A program made the position numbers and the translations under genes. A DNA stretch of 64,000 bases from positions 5,022,001 to 5,086,000 of the forward strand of contig NZ_BIFS01000001.1 in NCBI RefSeq assembly GCF_003967555.1. The letters run 5' to 3'. Under the pieces are notes generated by a model. It had not been told where the DNA came from and did not search any database. It saw only the letters and a program-made list of their open reading frames with translations. The stretch is from Dictyobacter kobayashii (lineage in GTDB: Bacteria; Chloroflexota; Ktedonobacteria; Ktedonobacterales; Ktedonobacteraceae). Positions 1 to 8,370 of this stretch are shown here, piece after piece. Position 1 is the stretch's first letter. Each line of letters opens with the position of its first letter.

Positions 1-409
1 AAGTGCAATTGATTAGAAAATATTCATCGTTCATTTTTTTTACAGCATTCCAATTTGAGGCATTTTTCACATCAATTTTGAGCCGTTGTAGTCAAATATT
101 GTAACTGCAGGTTAAATATCCATCTTGAATGCGTAGATAGAGATGACATAAAACGAGGCTAGAAGCGGTTTAACCTTACCACTTCTAGCTGCTATGGTTG
201 GTGGAGTTGGGGAGAATTGAAGTCTGTAAAGTCCGTTTTCTGAGGTGGCTTGCTCTTGCTTCGATGGGGTTCTCATGCTGATTGGCAAATTCTTCTTGTA
301 TAAATTTGCCTAAGCTTTTTCATAGTGTTTAAGCTGTTTCACTCTCAGAATTGTTGCTAATCAGCAGAGAGTTACCCATTATTTTTGTATCAAAAGCATT
401 GCCTCAGAA
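1..409. other. Non-coding left edge with one hairpin
   Basis: No credible gene is seen. Positions 159-188 hold an inverted repeat (CTAGAAGCGG, 10-nt loop, CCACTTCTAG, one mismatched pair). It lies about 220 bp beyond the stop of the DUF262 gene and has only a short T run on that gene's strand, so a terminator role is possible but weak. Confidence 0.35.
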
Positions 410-2398
410 TTAGATTGCGCTCAATTTTTTGATCGTTTCAACTTGTAAATCTTCGGATGATAATTCAACTGCCTCTAGCACTTGGAAGCAGAATCTTTGA
501 ATATCTTTTGCTGATCTTTGGACTTCTATGAATGTTCCATTACTTAGTTCTCTTGTTTCGTTAAATTTTTTCTTGTCTCGTCCTACTGAACGTGGGAATT
601 GATTCATGATTAGTCCGAATTTTTCTGGCTCTAGTTCAGCTATGGTATTCATTGTTCTTTCAAGGACGTCTCGCCATGATTGAACCTCGAAGCGTTGACC
701 GAGAATATTCATAGTTTTGGGTGTTGTCCCTGTAACTCTTTTCTGTTCATTAGGTTCGATTTCTTCATTTCCAAAGTATGGCCAGATAGAAAGTGCTATG
801 TCTGTAAGGAGAGCCGATCGCTTTTCTATGTCCTCTTTTTTCCAAGAGTCTAGATCAGTAAAATATCTATTAAGCTCAATGTGACTGCTTTTGAAATGCT
901 CTTTCTTGCTGCTAAAACTATGATTGGAAAGCTCTGGATTATATTTTGTGAGAGTAAGGTTTCCAATTGTATGTAATAATAACTCGTGGGTAATTTCATA
1001 ATCACCTCCTAATTGTTCTTTCCATTGATCCGTTAACATTTGGGGCATTATATGTTCAATTGTAAGACCTTCGAAGTTAATTTGTTCCTTGTGGTTATAT
1101 GATTCTTCAATGGCTTCTAGAATAAGCTTAGTTTTGACTGCGCGATCTCCATTTCCATAAAACTTGGAATCCATGAAGCGTAACTTAAACTCTGAATCTT
1201 TAGGATACCCTTTAGTTTGGAGAACTGATTTTAAACCGTCAACAAAATTAGTTGGGTTTTTGCTTTTGATTTGTATATAAAGAGCTGGGAACATCTTATT
1301 AAGTACATTAGTAGTTACATTACAAACAAATCGACGTATTATGAAGTTTTCGAGTATTTGAAGGACCTTAACGAAATTGTTTGCGGACAACTTGTTCTGA
1401 TGGTAATCATGGTAGCAGTTTAATAAGAAAGGGTAACTTGTTGTTATTTCGAAGCGCCTGATGCGCTGTAGTGCTTTTTGGATATTCTTATCTGGCTCTT
1501 CTTTAGGATCAAGTAGTTTGTGATAGTACGTAGCAAATGTAGTCAAATCGCTAAGATGCTTTAATGGTTCTCCTTCAAGAAGGCGTTGCTTTAGAAAGTA
1601 GTAAACGTCACCTTGTTTTACAAACGCTCCGTCTATCATGAGATAGTGACGAATGCATTCTGTCAAACTATCTCCGAGCTTAGTTTGCATTGGTTCCCAA
1701 TATCGTGCGTAAATATCCTCTTGTTCTTTAGTGTGGATTTTCATGAAGAAGTAGTTGCGAACGAGATCAGATTGTGTAAGGGGACGTCCTTTAGCGTTGA
1801 GGCTTTCAAAAACCAAGTATGGATCGTCATCTTGTTCGAGCACTATACTAACTACTGAAACATTACTGGATATTACTTTTTTTAGACTTTCTCCATCAAT
1901 GTCGTTTCGCTTCAGCTTTCTATCAAAAAAATGATATGCACCCGTGATTTTGTCTTGTACTTGTTTGGTATCTGAGTGTATAAGATTATGAAATGATTCT
2001 CGGTCAACCTGGGTTGGTTGGAGTTTATAATAATCTGACCCTTTTTTATATCGGTTTACTAGTAAGGTGTCATTGATTTCTTCGGCCAGTTCTTCTTGAT
2101 CATTCTTTTTTGCCTTGTCACGTAGCAGGGCAAGTAAAATAAAGATTGTTGTGAGACGTTGTTGACCATCAATAAGTAAATACTTCGCAATACCTTCTGG
2201 CACAGAGGTGGTTGGCATTGTTACTATAGAGCCAATAAAATGTGCACGTGGATTATCCGTATCATATAATTCCATAAGATCATTCCATAACATTTCCCAT
2301 TCTTTTTTGTCCCAGCTATATGCTCTTTGAAAAAGAGGAACAATATATTGTTTTGTACCTTCGATGAGTGCTTGGAGCTTGGTTTCTGATGCTTTCAT
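410..2398 (-). CDS. DUF262/DUF1524 GmrSD-like restriction protein
   Basis: Single-chain relative of the GmrSD type IV restriction enzymes, 662 aa. The N-terminal DUF262 domain shows the F-Q-R-x-Y-S-W segment near residue 24 and the hallmark DGQQRLTT near residue 77, the NTP-binding/hydrolysing part in GmrS. A DUF1524 HNH-like nuclease region follows around residues 440-510, with EHIMPQ and then GNLTL...N...F..K. About 95 further residues at the C-terminus form an extra domain I do not name. Family members cut modified phage DNA; that role here is inferred. The ATG start has GAGG about 10 nt upstream. It is transcribed divergently from the type IV secretion block and is moderately AT-rich, as expected of acquired defence genes. 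The reading frame is intact. Confidence 0.85.
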   Translation of the reverse strand: MKASETKLQALIEGTKQYIVPLFQRAYSWDKKEWEMLWNDLMELYDTDNPRAHFIGSIVTMPTTSVPEGIAKYLLIDGQQRLTTIFILLALLRDKAKKNDQEELAEEINDTLLVNRYKKGSDYYKLQPTQVDRESFHNLIHSDTKQVQDKITGAYHFFDRKLKRNDIDGESLKKVISSNVSVVSIVLEQDDDPYLVFESLNAKGRPLTQSDLVRNYFFMKIHTKEQEDIYARYWEPMQTKLGDSLTECIRHYLMIDGAFVKQGDVYYFLKQRLLEGEPLKHLSDLTTFATYYHKLLDPKEEPDKNIQKALQRIRRFEITTSYPFLLNCYHDYHQNKLSANNFVKVLQILENFIIRRFVCNVTTNVLNKMFPALYIQIKSKNPTNFVDGLKSVLQTKGYPKDSEFKLRFMDSKFYGNGDRAVKTKLILEAIEESYNHKEQINFEGLTIEHIMPQMLTDQWKEQLGGDYEITHELLLHTIGNLTLTKYNPELSNHSFSSKKEHFKSSHIELNRYFTDLDSWKKEDIEKRSALLTDIALSIWPYFGNEEIEPNEQKRVTGTTPKTMNILGQRFEVQSWRDVLERTMNTIAELEPEKFGLIMNQFPRSVGRDKKKFNETRELSNGTFIEVQRSAKDIQRFCFQVLEAVELSSEDLQVETIKKLSAI

Positions 2399-2885
2399 AT
2401 TTCTGTTACCTCTAATTAGATAATTCTAATAATTTAAATAACCAATGAGATTTATGTGTTGTTTTCCGACTCTTTGTATCGCTATCTGCGACGTAATATT
2501 GAAATGCACTTTCTGTGTTTAAGAGTTTAACCTATCTCATTATTTCTTGCAATAGAATACAAATAATGAATCGCAAGTGATTTATGACGAGAAGAGTTGA
2601 AATTACCTTCCAAAACAATAGAAGTTCGACGCTCAAGCAGACCCATTTTTCATTGTCAAGAGGGTTGTTGCCTTTGAATAACATACTTCCTTCCCTCCTG
2701 TATACACAGTAAAAAACGGTTCTCTTTTTTTACTGACCACTATCCAAAATAATTTTGTATTTCTCCTTTCTCCTACGGGATAAATTCAGCAAAATACTTC
2801 GCCAATTGTTGCCTTGATTCCTTGGTATCATCTTCCTCGCTTAGAGATAAGCATGAATGTATGTTGCTAGGAAATGTGAGGTGTG
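2399..2885. promoter_or_regulatory. Divergent intergenic region with AT-rich hairpin
   Basis: About 490 bp between the divergent DUF262 gene and the secretion block, so it should hold promoters for both; no clean -35/-10 pair was chosen. Positions 2707-2716 (CAGTAAAAAA) and 2726-2735 (TTTTTTACTG) form a 10-bp AT-rich stem, which could be an attenuator or terminator ahead of the secretion genes. GAGG at 2878-2881 is the ribosome site used to place the next start. Confidence 0.35.
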
Positions 2886-4241
2886 ATGTTTCGTTTTTTT
2901 TGTAGGTGGCGTTGGCCGCTGTGGTTACCTATTGCAGTGGGGTTGACCATACTTGCACAGGCTGGATTCCAATCTAGTACTGTAAGTATGGGATCAGCTT
3001 CGGATGCGGCGCATTATGCTGGAGGGTTGCGTGGTGGACCTGCTGTTTCTATGGCTCAGGTTGCACCTGATGCGTCCGCGCCTGCTTGTAAGCATCCTGG
3101 TAAGGTTGGTGATATTGTTCAGCAGGAATTTGGGTGGAACCTTTCGTTTCTTACGCCTAAATATCGCAACACAACCCTGTGTGATGATCAGCTGCTGGCG
3201 CTCACCGCGACGACCTGTTTGCGTTCTGCGGATTTGTTTCAGAGGATTGGTTGGCCTGTTGATTTGCTGGCAAAGCAATATGCGAACCAGGTGGTGTGTA
3301 CGAAGGCTCATCAGCCACCATCGGCCACAGTAGGGAATTGTCCCCTGGATTCGGCTCTACCGAATAATCCGTTTGCTCCTATTCACTATTGTGATGCCTT
3401 TGTTGGTTTTATGCAGTGGATTGCTGACAGTTTTAACAACGGTGCGAACTGGTTGATTGCGCAATCTCAGCATATGACCGAGCGTATTCCACCTGATGCT
3501 ACCTATGGAAATCCTGCTGTGATTGCGGTCTGGCAGGTGATGGTTCATATCACCGATGGCCTGGTGATCGTTGCGTTCTGTTGGATTGGTCTACGGCTCC
3601 TGACCGCTGGGAGTAGAGCCGTCAGCTATGCGGATGTTGTTGATGTTGTGCCGCGCCTTTTCTTGACACTGGTGTTTGCTCATAGCAGCCTCAAGATCGC
3701 GCAACTCTTGATCGACTTCAACAATGCGCTGTGCGATGTCCTGGTCAATCACGTTGGTATGTCTCCAATTCCTTTAGGAAACGCCGGGAAAGATGCGCCA
3801 GTCTTTCTGGCGGCGTTTCTCCAGGTATTGCATGGTTTGATGAATGTTCTGGTCGTGATTCAGGCCGCTATTGGGATCGCTGGTGTGGCCATTGCAATTA
3901 CCATTGGACCGCTGTGCCTGTTGTGTTTGTTTCATGCGGATACCCAGCAGATTGCGCATACCTGGCTCCGGATTCTTGTGGCGCTTTGCCTGATGCGTTT
4001 TCTCCAAGTGTTAACCATCACTGTGGGTGGCCGCATGTTGGCAGCTGCGGTACTGCAAAATAATCCAGGCGCCGAGTTGCTCAATCTTCTCATCGGGATT
4101 GGCATTTTGTTTATAGCTTTTGTTATCCCCGAGATGCTCCGACATTGGATGCTTGTTCCTGTCTCTGCGGGAGGAACGGCGGTTGTTTCGGCCGTATCTG
4201 GAGCGGCCGAGGCTGGCTCATCAATCCGAGGAAGAGCCTAG
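2886..4241 (+). CDS. VirB6/TrbL-like polytopic membrane protein
   Basis: Predicted inner-membrane channel component of a type IV secretion system. It starts with an N-terminal hydrophobic segment (residues ~10-28) compatible with a signal sequence or anchor. A Cys-containing extracellular-type region follows (to about residue 150). The second half has several long hydrophobic stretches (roughly residues 205-235, 255-270, 300-345, 350-385 and 395-425), the pattern of VirB6/TrbL proteins. No enzyme motif is visible. A GTG at 2883 is in frame, but ATG at 2886 is better spaced from GAGG. It is the first gene of a five-gene co-directional block that includes VirB4, which supports the assignment; similarity at residue level is too weak to name a family. 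Confidence 0.6.
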   Translation: MFRFFCRWRWPLWLPIAVGLTILAQAGFQSSTVSMGSASDAAHYAGGLRGGPAVSMAQVAPDASAPACKHPGKVGDIVQQEFGWNLSFLTPKYRNTTLCDDQLLALTATTCLRSADLFQRIGWPVDLLAKQYANQVVCTKAHQPPSATVGNCPLDSALPNNPFAPIHYCDAFVGFMQWIADSFNNGANWLIAQSQHMTERIPPDATYGNPAVIAVWQVMVHITDGLVIVAFCWIGLRLLTAGSRAVSYADVVDVVPRLFLTLVFAHSSLKIAQLLIDFNNALCDVLVNHVGMSPIPLGNAGKDAPVFLAAFLQVLHGLMNVLVVIQAAIGIAGVAIAITIGPLCLLCLFHADTQQIAHTWLRILVALCLMRFLQVLTITVGGRMLAAAVLQNNPGAELLNLLIGIGILFIAFVIPEMLRHWMLVPVSAGGTAVVSAVSGAAEAGSSIRGRA

Positions 4242-4252
4242 AAGGATAACGT

Positions 4253-4936
4253 ATGAAGAGTTTCAGGAGGGCTTTTGGATGCTGTACGATAATCTTCTTT
4301 TTTCTCTTGATTGTGGTGGTGATATCTTACGGGACACTCACGACGATAGCGCTGCAAGGAGAGGTAAATACGAGCCCTACCCCGGTCATCGGACATTCAA
4401 ACAATGCTGTGGTGCAAATGGCGGTAAAGATGGCGCAGCATCTGCACTGTCAGCCAGATCCAAAGCTGGGTCTGGACTGCAATGATCCTCGCCTTGGAAT
4501 CGCTCTAGATGCCTGGTATGATGCTGGATTTCCACAGGAGGTGATTCAATGGGCGGCTGTCCATTGTCCGGGCTGCGCGGCCTGGGAGAATGGCAATTTT
4601 CAATGTGTGGTGTTTGTCATTGCCAGCTATATCAATGTCAGGCCACTGCCCATTGTGAATGAAAATGCGAACCAGTTCTGGAATCTGTTTGCCCATCGGC
4701 CTGGATGGATCGAAAGCCAGCAGCCTTTGCCTGGCGACATTATGACCTGGGCTGGCGGTCCTTTTGGGCATGTCAGTATTGTGCTTGCCGCCGATGCTCA
4801 ATCCATTACATTTGCGCAGGCGAATGCACAAATGCCTATTCAAACGTTGCCTCGCAATCGGGATGGCAGCGTGAACACGCACAACGGATACTGGGACGCC
4901 TTTACTGTTCAGGGATTTATTCGCCCTGTTTCCTGA
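4253..4936 (+). CDS. Membrane-anchored CHAP-domain peptidoglycan hydrolase
   Basis: 227 aa: a short basic N-terminus, one transmembrane segment (residues ~12-32), then a CHAP amidase/peptidase domain. The catalytic Cys lies in the FQCVVFV context (near residue 121) and the His in GHVSIV (near residue 170), with PGDIM before it as usual in CHAP domains. In Gram-positive-type conjugation systems such enzymes play the VirB1 part, opening the cell wall for the transfer channel. AAGGA lies about 7 nt before the ATG. It sits 11 bp after the VirB6-like gene and just before the pilin-like gene. Confidence 0.8.
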   Translation: MKSFRRAFGCCTIIFFFLLIVVVISYGTLTTIALQGEVNTSPTPVIGHSNNAVVQMAVKMAQHLHCQPDPKLGLDCNDPRLGIALDAWYDAGFPQEVIQWAAVHCPGCAAWENGNFQCVVFVIASYINVRPLPIVNENANQFWNLFAHRPGWIESQQPLPGDIMTWAGGPFGHVSIVLAADAQSITFAQANAQMPIQTLPRNRDGSVNTHNGYWDAFTVQGFIRPVS

Positions 4937-4971
4937 ATCGACATCTTTATGAATAGAGAAAGCGAGCAGCT

Positions 4972-5208
4972 ATGCAATTTCCTGAAATCACCAAATGGAC
5001 GAACGCATTTAGCGATTTTATTCATGCATTAGGCATCGGGCTTTTTATCTCGATCCTGGGCATTATTGGCATGATCTTGATGACATCCTTTGGTAGTGAG
5101 CGCAAAGGGATGCTGGCCAAAGCCGCGGCCTGGTGTGCCGTCTTTGGCTTTGCCTTTATCGTTGGGGGGCCGGTGCTTCAGACGATTGCACAACGCATCT
5201 TTGGCTAG
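4972..5208 (+). CDS. Small two-helix membrane protein, VirB2 pilin-like
   Basis: 78 aa with two hydrophobic helices (about residues 18-40 and 50-70) separated by a short charged loop (SERKGM). This is the topology of VirB2/TrbC pilins and of the small membrane subunits of Gram-positive type IV systems. There is no cleavable long leader. Position between the CHAP hydrolase and the PrgI-like gene supports a structural role in the transfer channel. Too short for assignment by sequence alone. Confidence 0.55.
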   Translation: MQFPEITKWTNAFSDFIHALGIGLFISILGIIGMILMTSFGSERKGMLAKAAAWCAVFGFAFIVGGPVLQTIAQRIFG

Positions 5209-5219
5209 TTGGAGGCTTT

Positions 5220-5600
5220 ATGAGCAACTATAAGCATAAAATCCCGATCCATTTGGAAGTGGCTGATCATATCATCCTGGGCTTAACGGTGCGCCAGCTC
5301 CTCTTGATTGGCTCGGGCATAGCACTCGGCTATACCCTGTGGAACTCGCTGGCTTTTCTCAATAGCAGCGATATCGGCATGATTTGTAACATGCTCTGTT
5401 CCCTGGTTCCTGTTGCTATCGGCATGGCTGCAGCTTTTCTGCAGCCTGCCGCACGCGGCCTGGAACAGTGGGCAATGGTCTGGCTGCTCTATATCTTGAC
5501 CCCAAAGATCTATCTCTGGAATCCGTTGCCCGATGAAATTCTGGCTCCAGTAGCGCACACTAAGACACCTGTTTTTGAGCGTGAAGAGGAGGATGAATAA
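5220..5600 (+). CDS. PrgI/VirB3-like membrane protein
   Basis: 126 aa from the ATG at 5220, which has GGAGG at 5211-5215; a longer in-frame extension upstream overlaps the previous gene and is not needed. The protein opens with a short soluble part (K-I-P-x-H-L-E-V-A-D) followed by two hydrophobic hairpin segments (residues ~25-45 and 52-72), the arrangement of PrgI/TcpE and VirB3 proteins that sit next to VirB4 ATPases. It ends 5 bp before the VirB4 gene. VirB3-type proteins anchor VirB4 to the membrane; that function here is inferred from family and position. Confidence 0.65.
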   Translation: MSNYKHKIPIHLEVADHIILGLTVRQLLLIGSGIALGYTLWNSLAFLNSSDIGMICNMLCSLVPVAIGMAAAFLQPAARGLEQWAMVWLLYILTPKIYLWNPLPDEILAPVAHTKTPVFEREEEDE

Positions 5601-5605
5601 AAAGT

Positions 5606-8086
5606 ATGTTACAACTACGCTACCAACCTGGCAATATGATTGATATGATTGCTGTCCGTGAGATAGAGGGGAACACCCTCTGTCTCCGTACTGAGAAAGC
5701 GCATGAGCGCGAATATAAAGCAGTGTTAGAAACACAGCCAGTCAATTTCTCGTTGATGTCTGAGACCGAGCAAGAAGCGGTGCTGGAAGGCTTTCGTGTA
5801 TTCCTGGCGCGCCTCTCCTTTTCACTGATGATCCATATTCGTATCGAACCGTACGAATTGTCATCATATCTGGCCGATCTTGCTACGGTGCGGAGCCAGG
5901 CCCCACACACTTCTGCCATCAATGAAGTGACTGATGATCATATTCATTTTGTGCATAATCTGGCATCTGTGCGGGCCTTATTACAGCGAAAATTTTATCT
6001 CATTGTGGCTGCTGATCGTCTCAAAATCAAAGGCAAGTCACGATCAGAGATTGCCGATCTCTCCAAGAGTGAACTGGAACGCCGGTGTATCGATATTCTC
6101 CAGGACCTTGAACGTATGGGATTACATGCCAGGCGATTGAACCGTCCGGAACTTGTCCACTACTATCAATCCTGCTTGCATGCGAAGGCCGCTAAAGCGT
6201 TTCCTCTTACTGAGCAGCAACTAGAGGCAACCGATCTTCCTGTTCGGCCTGACAAGAATAAGGCAGTGACGAACTTGAACACGGAATTGTCTGAGCACAA
6301 ACATACTACTATTGCATTGCAGTCGCCGCTCAAAGAGTATCCCAATACAATCAACTTGCCCGAGTTATTGGCTCCTGGTTTGCTGGATATCAAGCCAAAG
6401 TATGTGCGTGTTCATCATGACGATCGTGATGAATATCTCAGATGTTATACCGTCATTGGATATCCGTCTCGGGTTTCGCCGGGATGGCTTGATCGGCTGG
6501 TCCAGATCGATGAGCCTTCCATCGAGGTTGTGATGCATATCCAGCCATTGGAAGCGGCGACGTATACGGCGCGCCTATCGCATAAGTTGACGGGCTACCG
6601 TGCGACGCGCATGCTGGAAGAGCGCCGTGGGCGCGATCACGATCCCTATATCCACGAGGCGTTGAAGCAGGTCGAGGTCCTGCGTGAAAAGCTGGTCGCG
6701 CAAGATGAGCAGGTCTTTGGCGTTTCACTCTACCTGCTCGTGCGCGCATCATCGCGTCTGCAGCTCAACGAGCGCTCTGAACGCCTGCTGTCGGTGCTCA
6801 AGAGCCTGGAACTGAAGGCGGTTGCGCTCTCACTGGAGCACCATCGCGGCTGGCTCTGTACGCTGCCAGATGGTCGTGACGTCCTAAAGCGGAAAAAGAT
6901 CCTGGACACCAGTTCTCTGCTGACGGCATTTCCGTTTGCCAGTACCAGCCTCTCGATGGAGCACGGCATCCTAGAGGGCGTGATGCCCAATGGCAGCCTG
7001 GTCATCGTTGATCCGCTCAGCGACGAATTGCAGAACGGACACGCTATCAAGTTCGCTAAATCGGGCGCCGGGAAATCGTATCATGAGAAGGTCTACTTGA
7101 GCCGCTGCTTGCAGCGCGGGTATAAAGTGATCGTGTTTGATCCCGAGGACGAATACCGGCGCATGTGCGAGAGATTCGGTGGCACCAACATTCGCCTCTC
7201 GCCTGGATCGCTCCAGATCAATCCGTTTCTCCTGCCAACGGCGGAGAAGCAAGGGCGCAACCTCCTGGAGGAAAAATATCAGAGCCTGCATGTGCTCTTT
7301 GATCTCCTCCTGGCAGAAAAGGGGGAACGGGCATCGGGTACCCTCTCGCAGCGCGAGAAGGCCTATCTCAACGTCTGTATGAGCCAGCTCTATCAGCAGT
7401 GCGGTATCACCGCCGATCCCGCGACCCATACCAGAAAGCCACCCACGATGCGCGATTTTTATCACCTGCTGCGTCAGCAGACCTGCGGACCAGACACCTT
7501 TGGCTTGGCTGACCGCCTGCAGCGGCATGTCTCTTCATTTCCTGATGAATCCATCGGCCTGGGCCAGCATCAATTTGTCGTTTTCAACCTGCGCGATCTC
7601 GACGTCGAGCTGCGCCCCGTCGGCCTCTTTCTGGCCACCGATGCCGTCTGGACTGAAGTTAGGAGCGAACAGCATCCAGTCCCACGCATCCTCTCCGTTG
7701 ACGAAGCCTGGGCTTTGCTGCAATTCGACGAAGGTGGTCGCTTCTTATCGAGCCTGGCTCGCCGTGCCCGCAAATACAACCTCTGCCTGCGCGTTACCAC
7801 GCAGAACGTCCAGGACTTCGTCAGAAACGAGCACGGCATGACCATCATCCAACAATCGGAGATCAAATACGCTATGAAACAGGATCACACCACCATCGAA
7901 GCCGTCTCTGAGGCCCTTCAACTCAGCCAGGGAGCCCGAAAATTCTTACTGGGCTGTGCCAAAGGCGAAGGTCTCTACTTCGCCAAAGGACTCTCTGTTC
8001 CCATGAAAGTCGTAGCCAGCCCCATAGAACACAGTCTGGCCGTATCTGGTCCACAGGAAGTATTGGTGGAGGAGAATGGAGTATGA
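5606..8086 (+). CDS. virB4: VirB4-family conjugative transfer ATPase
   Basis: 826 aa, the usual size for VirB4/TraC/TraE ATPases that energise type IV secretion and pilus assembly at the inner membrane. Walker A is KSGAGKS (near residue 485) and Walker B is LSVDEAWALL (near residue 696), followed by the arginine-rich RRARKYN and the Q-N-V-Q segment typical of the family. The N-terminal half is the VirB4 amino-terminal domain. The nearest strong Shine-Dalgarno (GGAGG at 5587-5591) is rather far, 14 nt, from the ATG. It is the last gene of the (+) block. The reading frame is intact. Confidence 0.92.
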   Translation: MLQLRYQPGNMIDMIAVREIEGNTLCLRTEKAHEREYKAVLETQPVNFSLMSETEQEAVLEGFRVFLARLSFSLMIHIRIEPYELSSYLADLATVRSQAPHTSAINEVTDDHIHFVHNLASVRALLQRKFYLIVAADRLKIKGKSRSEIADLSKSELERRCIDILQDLERMGLHARRLNRPELVHYYQSCLHAKAAKAFPLTEQQLEATDLPVRPDKNKAVTNLNTELSEHKHTTIALQSPLKEYPNTINLPELLAPGLLDIKPKYVRVHHDDRDEYLRCYTVIGYPSRVSPGWLDRLVQIDEPSIEVVMHIQPLEAATYTARLSHKLTGYRATRMLEERRGRDHDPYIHEALKQVEVLREKLVAQDEQVFGVSLYLLVRASSRLQLNERSERLLSVLKSLELKAVALSLEHHRGWLCTLPDGRDVLKRKKILDTSSLLTAFPFASTSLSMEHGILEGVMPNGSLVIVDPLSDELQNGHAIKFAKSGAGKSYHEKVYLSRCLQRGYKVIVFDPEDEYRRMCERFGGTNIRLSPGSLQINPFLLPTAEKQGRNLLEEKYQSLHVLFDLLLAEKGERASGTLSQREKAYLNVCMSQLYQQCGITADPATHTRKPPTMRDFYHLLRQQTCGPDTFGLADRLQRHVSSFPDESIGLGQHQFVVFNLRDLDVELRPVGLFLATDAVWTEVRSEQHPVPRILSVDEAWALLQFDEGGRFLSSLARRARKYNLCLRVTTQNVQDFVRNEHGMTIIQQSEIKYAMKQDHTTIEAVSEALQLSQGARKFLLGCAKGEGLYFAKGLSVPMKVVASPIEHSLAVSGPQEVLVEENGV

Positions 8087-8099
8087 GAAGGAATACGAT

Positions 8100-8160
8100 A
8101 CAAGATAATGATAAATAACATTATCTTGTTGACTGCACCTCAAATTCAGATTTGAGGTGC
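8100..8160. terminator. Two adjacent perfect hairpins after virB4
   Basis: Positions 8100-8129 form an 11-bp perfect stem (ACAAGATAATG / CATTATCTTGT, 8-nt loop). Positions 8135-8160 form another 11-bp perfect stem (GCACCTCAAAT / ATTTGAGGTGC, 4-nt loop). They start 14 bp after the VirB4 stop and lie between convergent operons, so bidirectional termination is likely. Neither has a long T tract. Confidence 0.55.
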
Positions 8161-8179
8161 AACGTGATATAAGTGAAAG

Positions 8180-8229
8180 AATAGCGGATCATACATGGAT
8201 TTTCAATGATCTATATACGATCCGCTATT
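8180..8229. repeat. 11-bp perfect inverted repeat
   Basis: AATAGCGGATC at 8180-8190 pairs with GATCCGCTATT at 8219-8229 across a 28-nt spacer. It is third in a row of inverted repeats in the gap between virB4 and the unknown 794-aa gene. Function unknown; it may be a terminator, a protein site, or part of a small RNA. Confidence 0.5.
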
Positions 8230-8299
8230 AAGTGCTATATAGATGTTGAGTGATAAATATAACCTGTTATTATAAATGTTGTACTCTAAATGCTAGAGT

Positions 8300-8366
8300 T
8301 TCGAAAAGAGCATGTGCAATCTAGCTTTCATATTTCCTCTCATAACTAGCACATGCTCTTTTCGAA
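8300..8366. terminator. 18-bp perfect inverted repeat ahead of unknown gene's stop
   Basis: Positions 8300-8317 and 8349-8366 are exact reverse complements over 18 bp (core AAAAGAGCATGTGC), with a 31-nt spacer. The right arm ends 5 bp from the stop of the 794-aa gene. On the (-) strand, the gene's own strand, the repeat follows the stop at once and its 3' arm ends in CTTTTCGAA. A smaller hairpin (ACTCTA / TAGAGT) lies at about 8283-8299. Terminator for the helicase operon is the simplest reading. Confidence 0.5.
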
Positions 8367-8370
8367 TAAT

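Noticed and set aside
159..188. Rho-independent terminator for the DUF262 gene
   Set aside because: The stem has a mismatch, lies 220 bp past the stop and has only a short T run, so it was kept as an unassigned hairpin.
8100..8366. CRISPR-like repeat array
   Set aside because: The inverted repeats differ from one another in sequence and spacing; there is no repeated direct unit with spacers.
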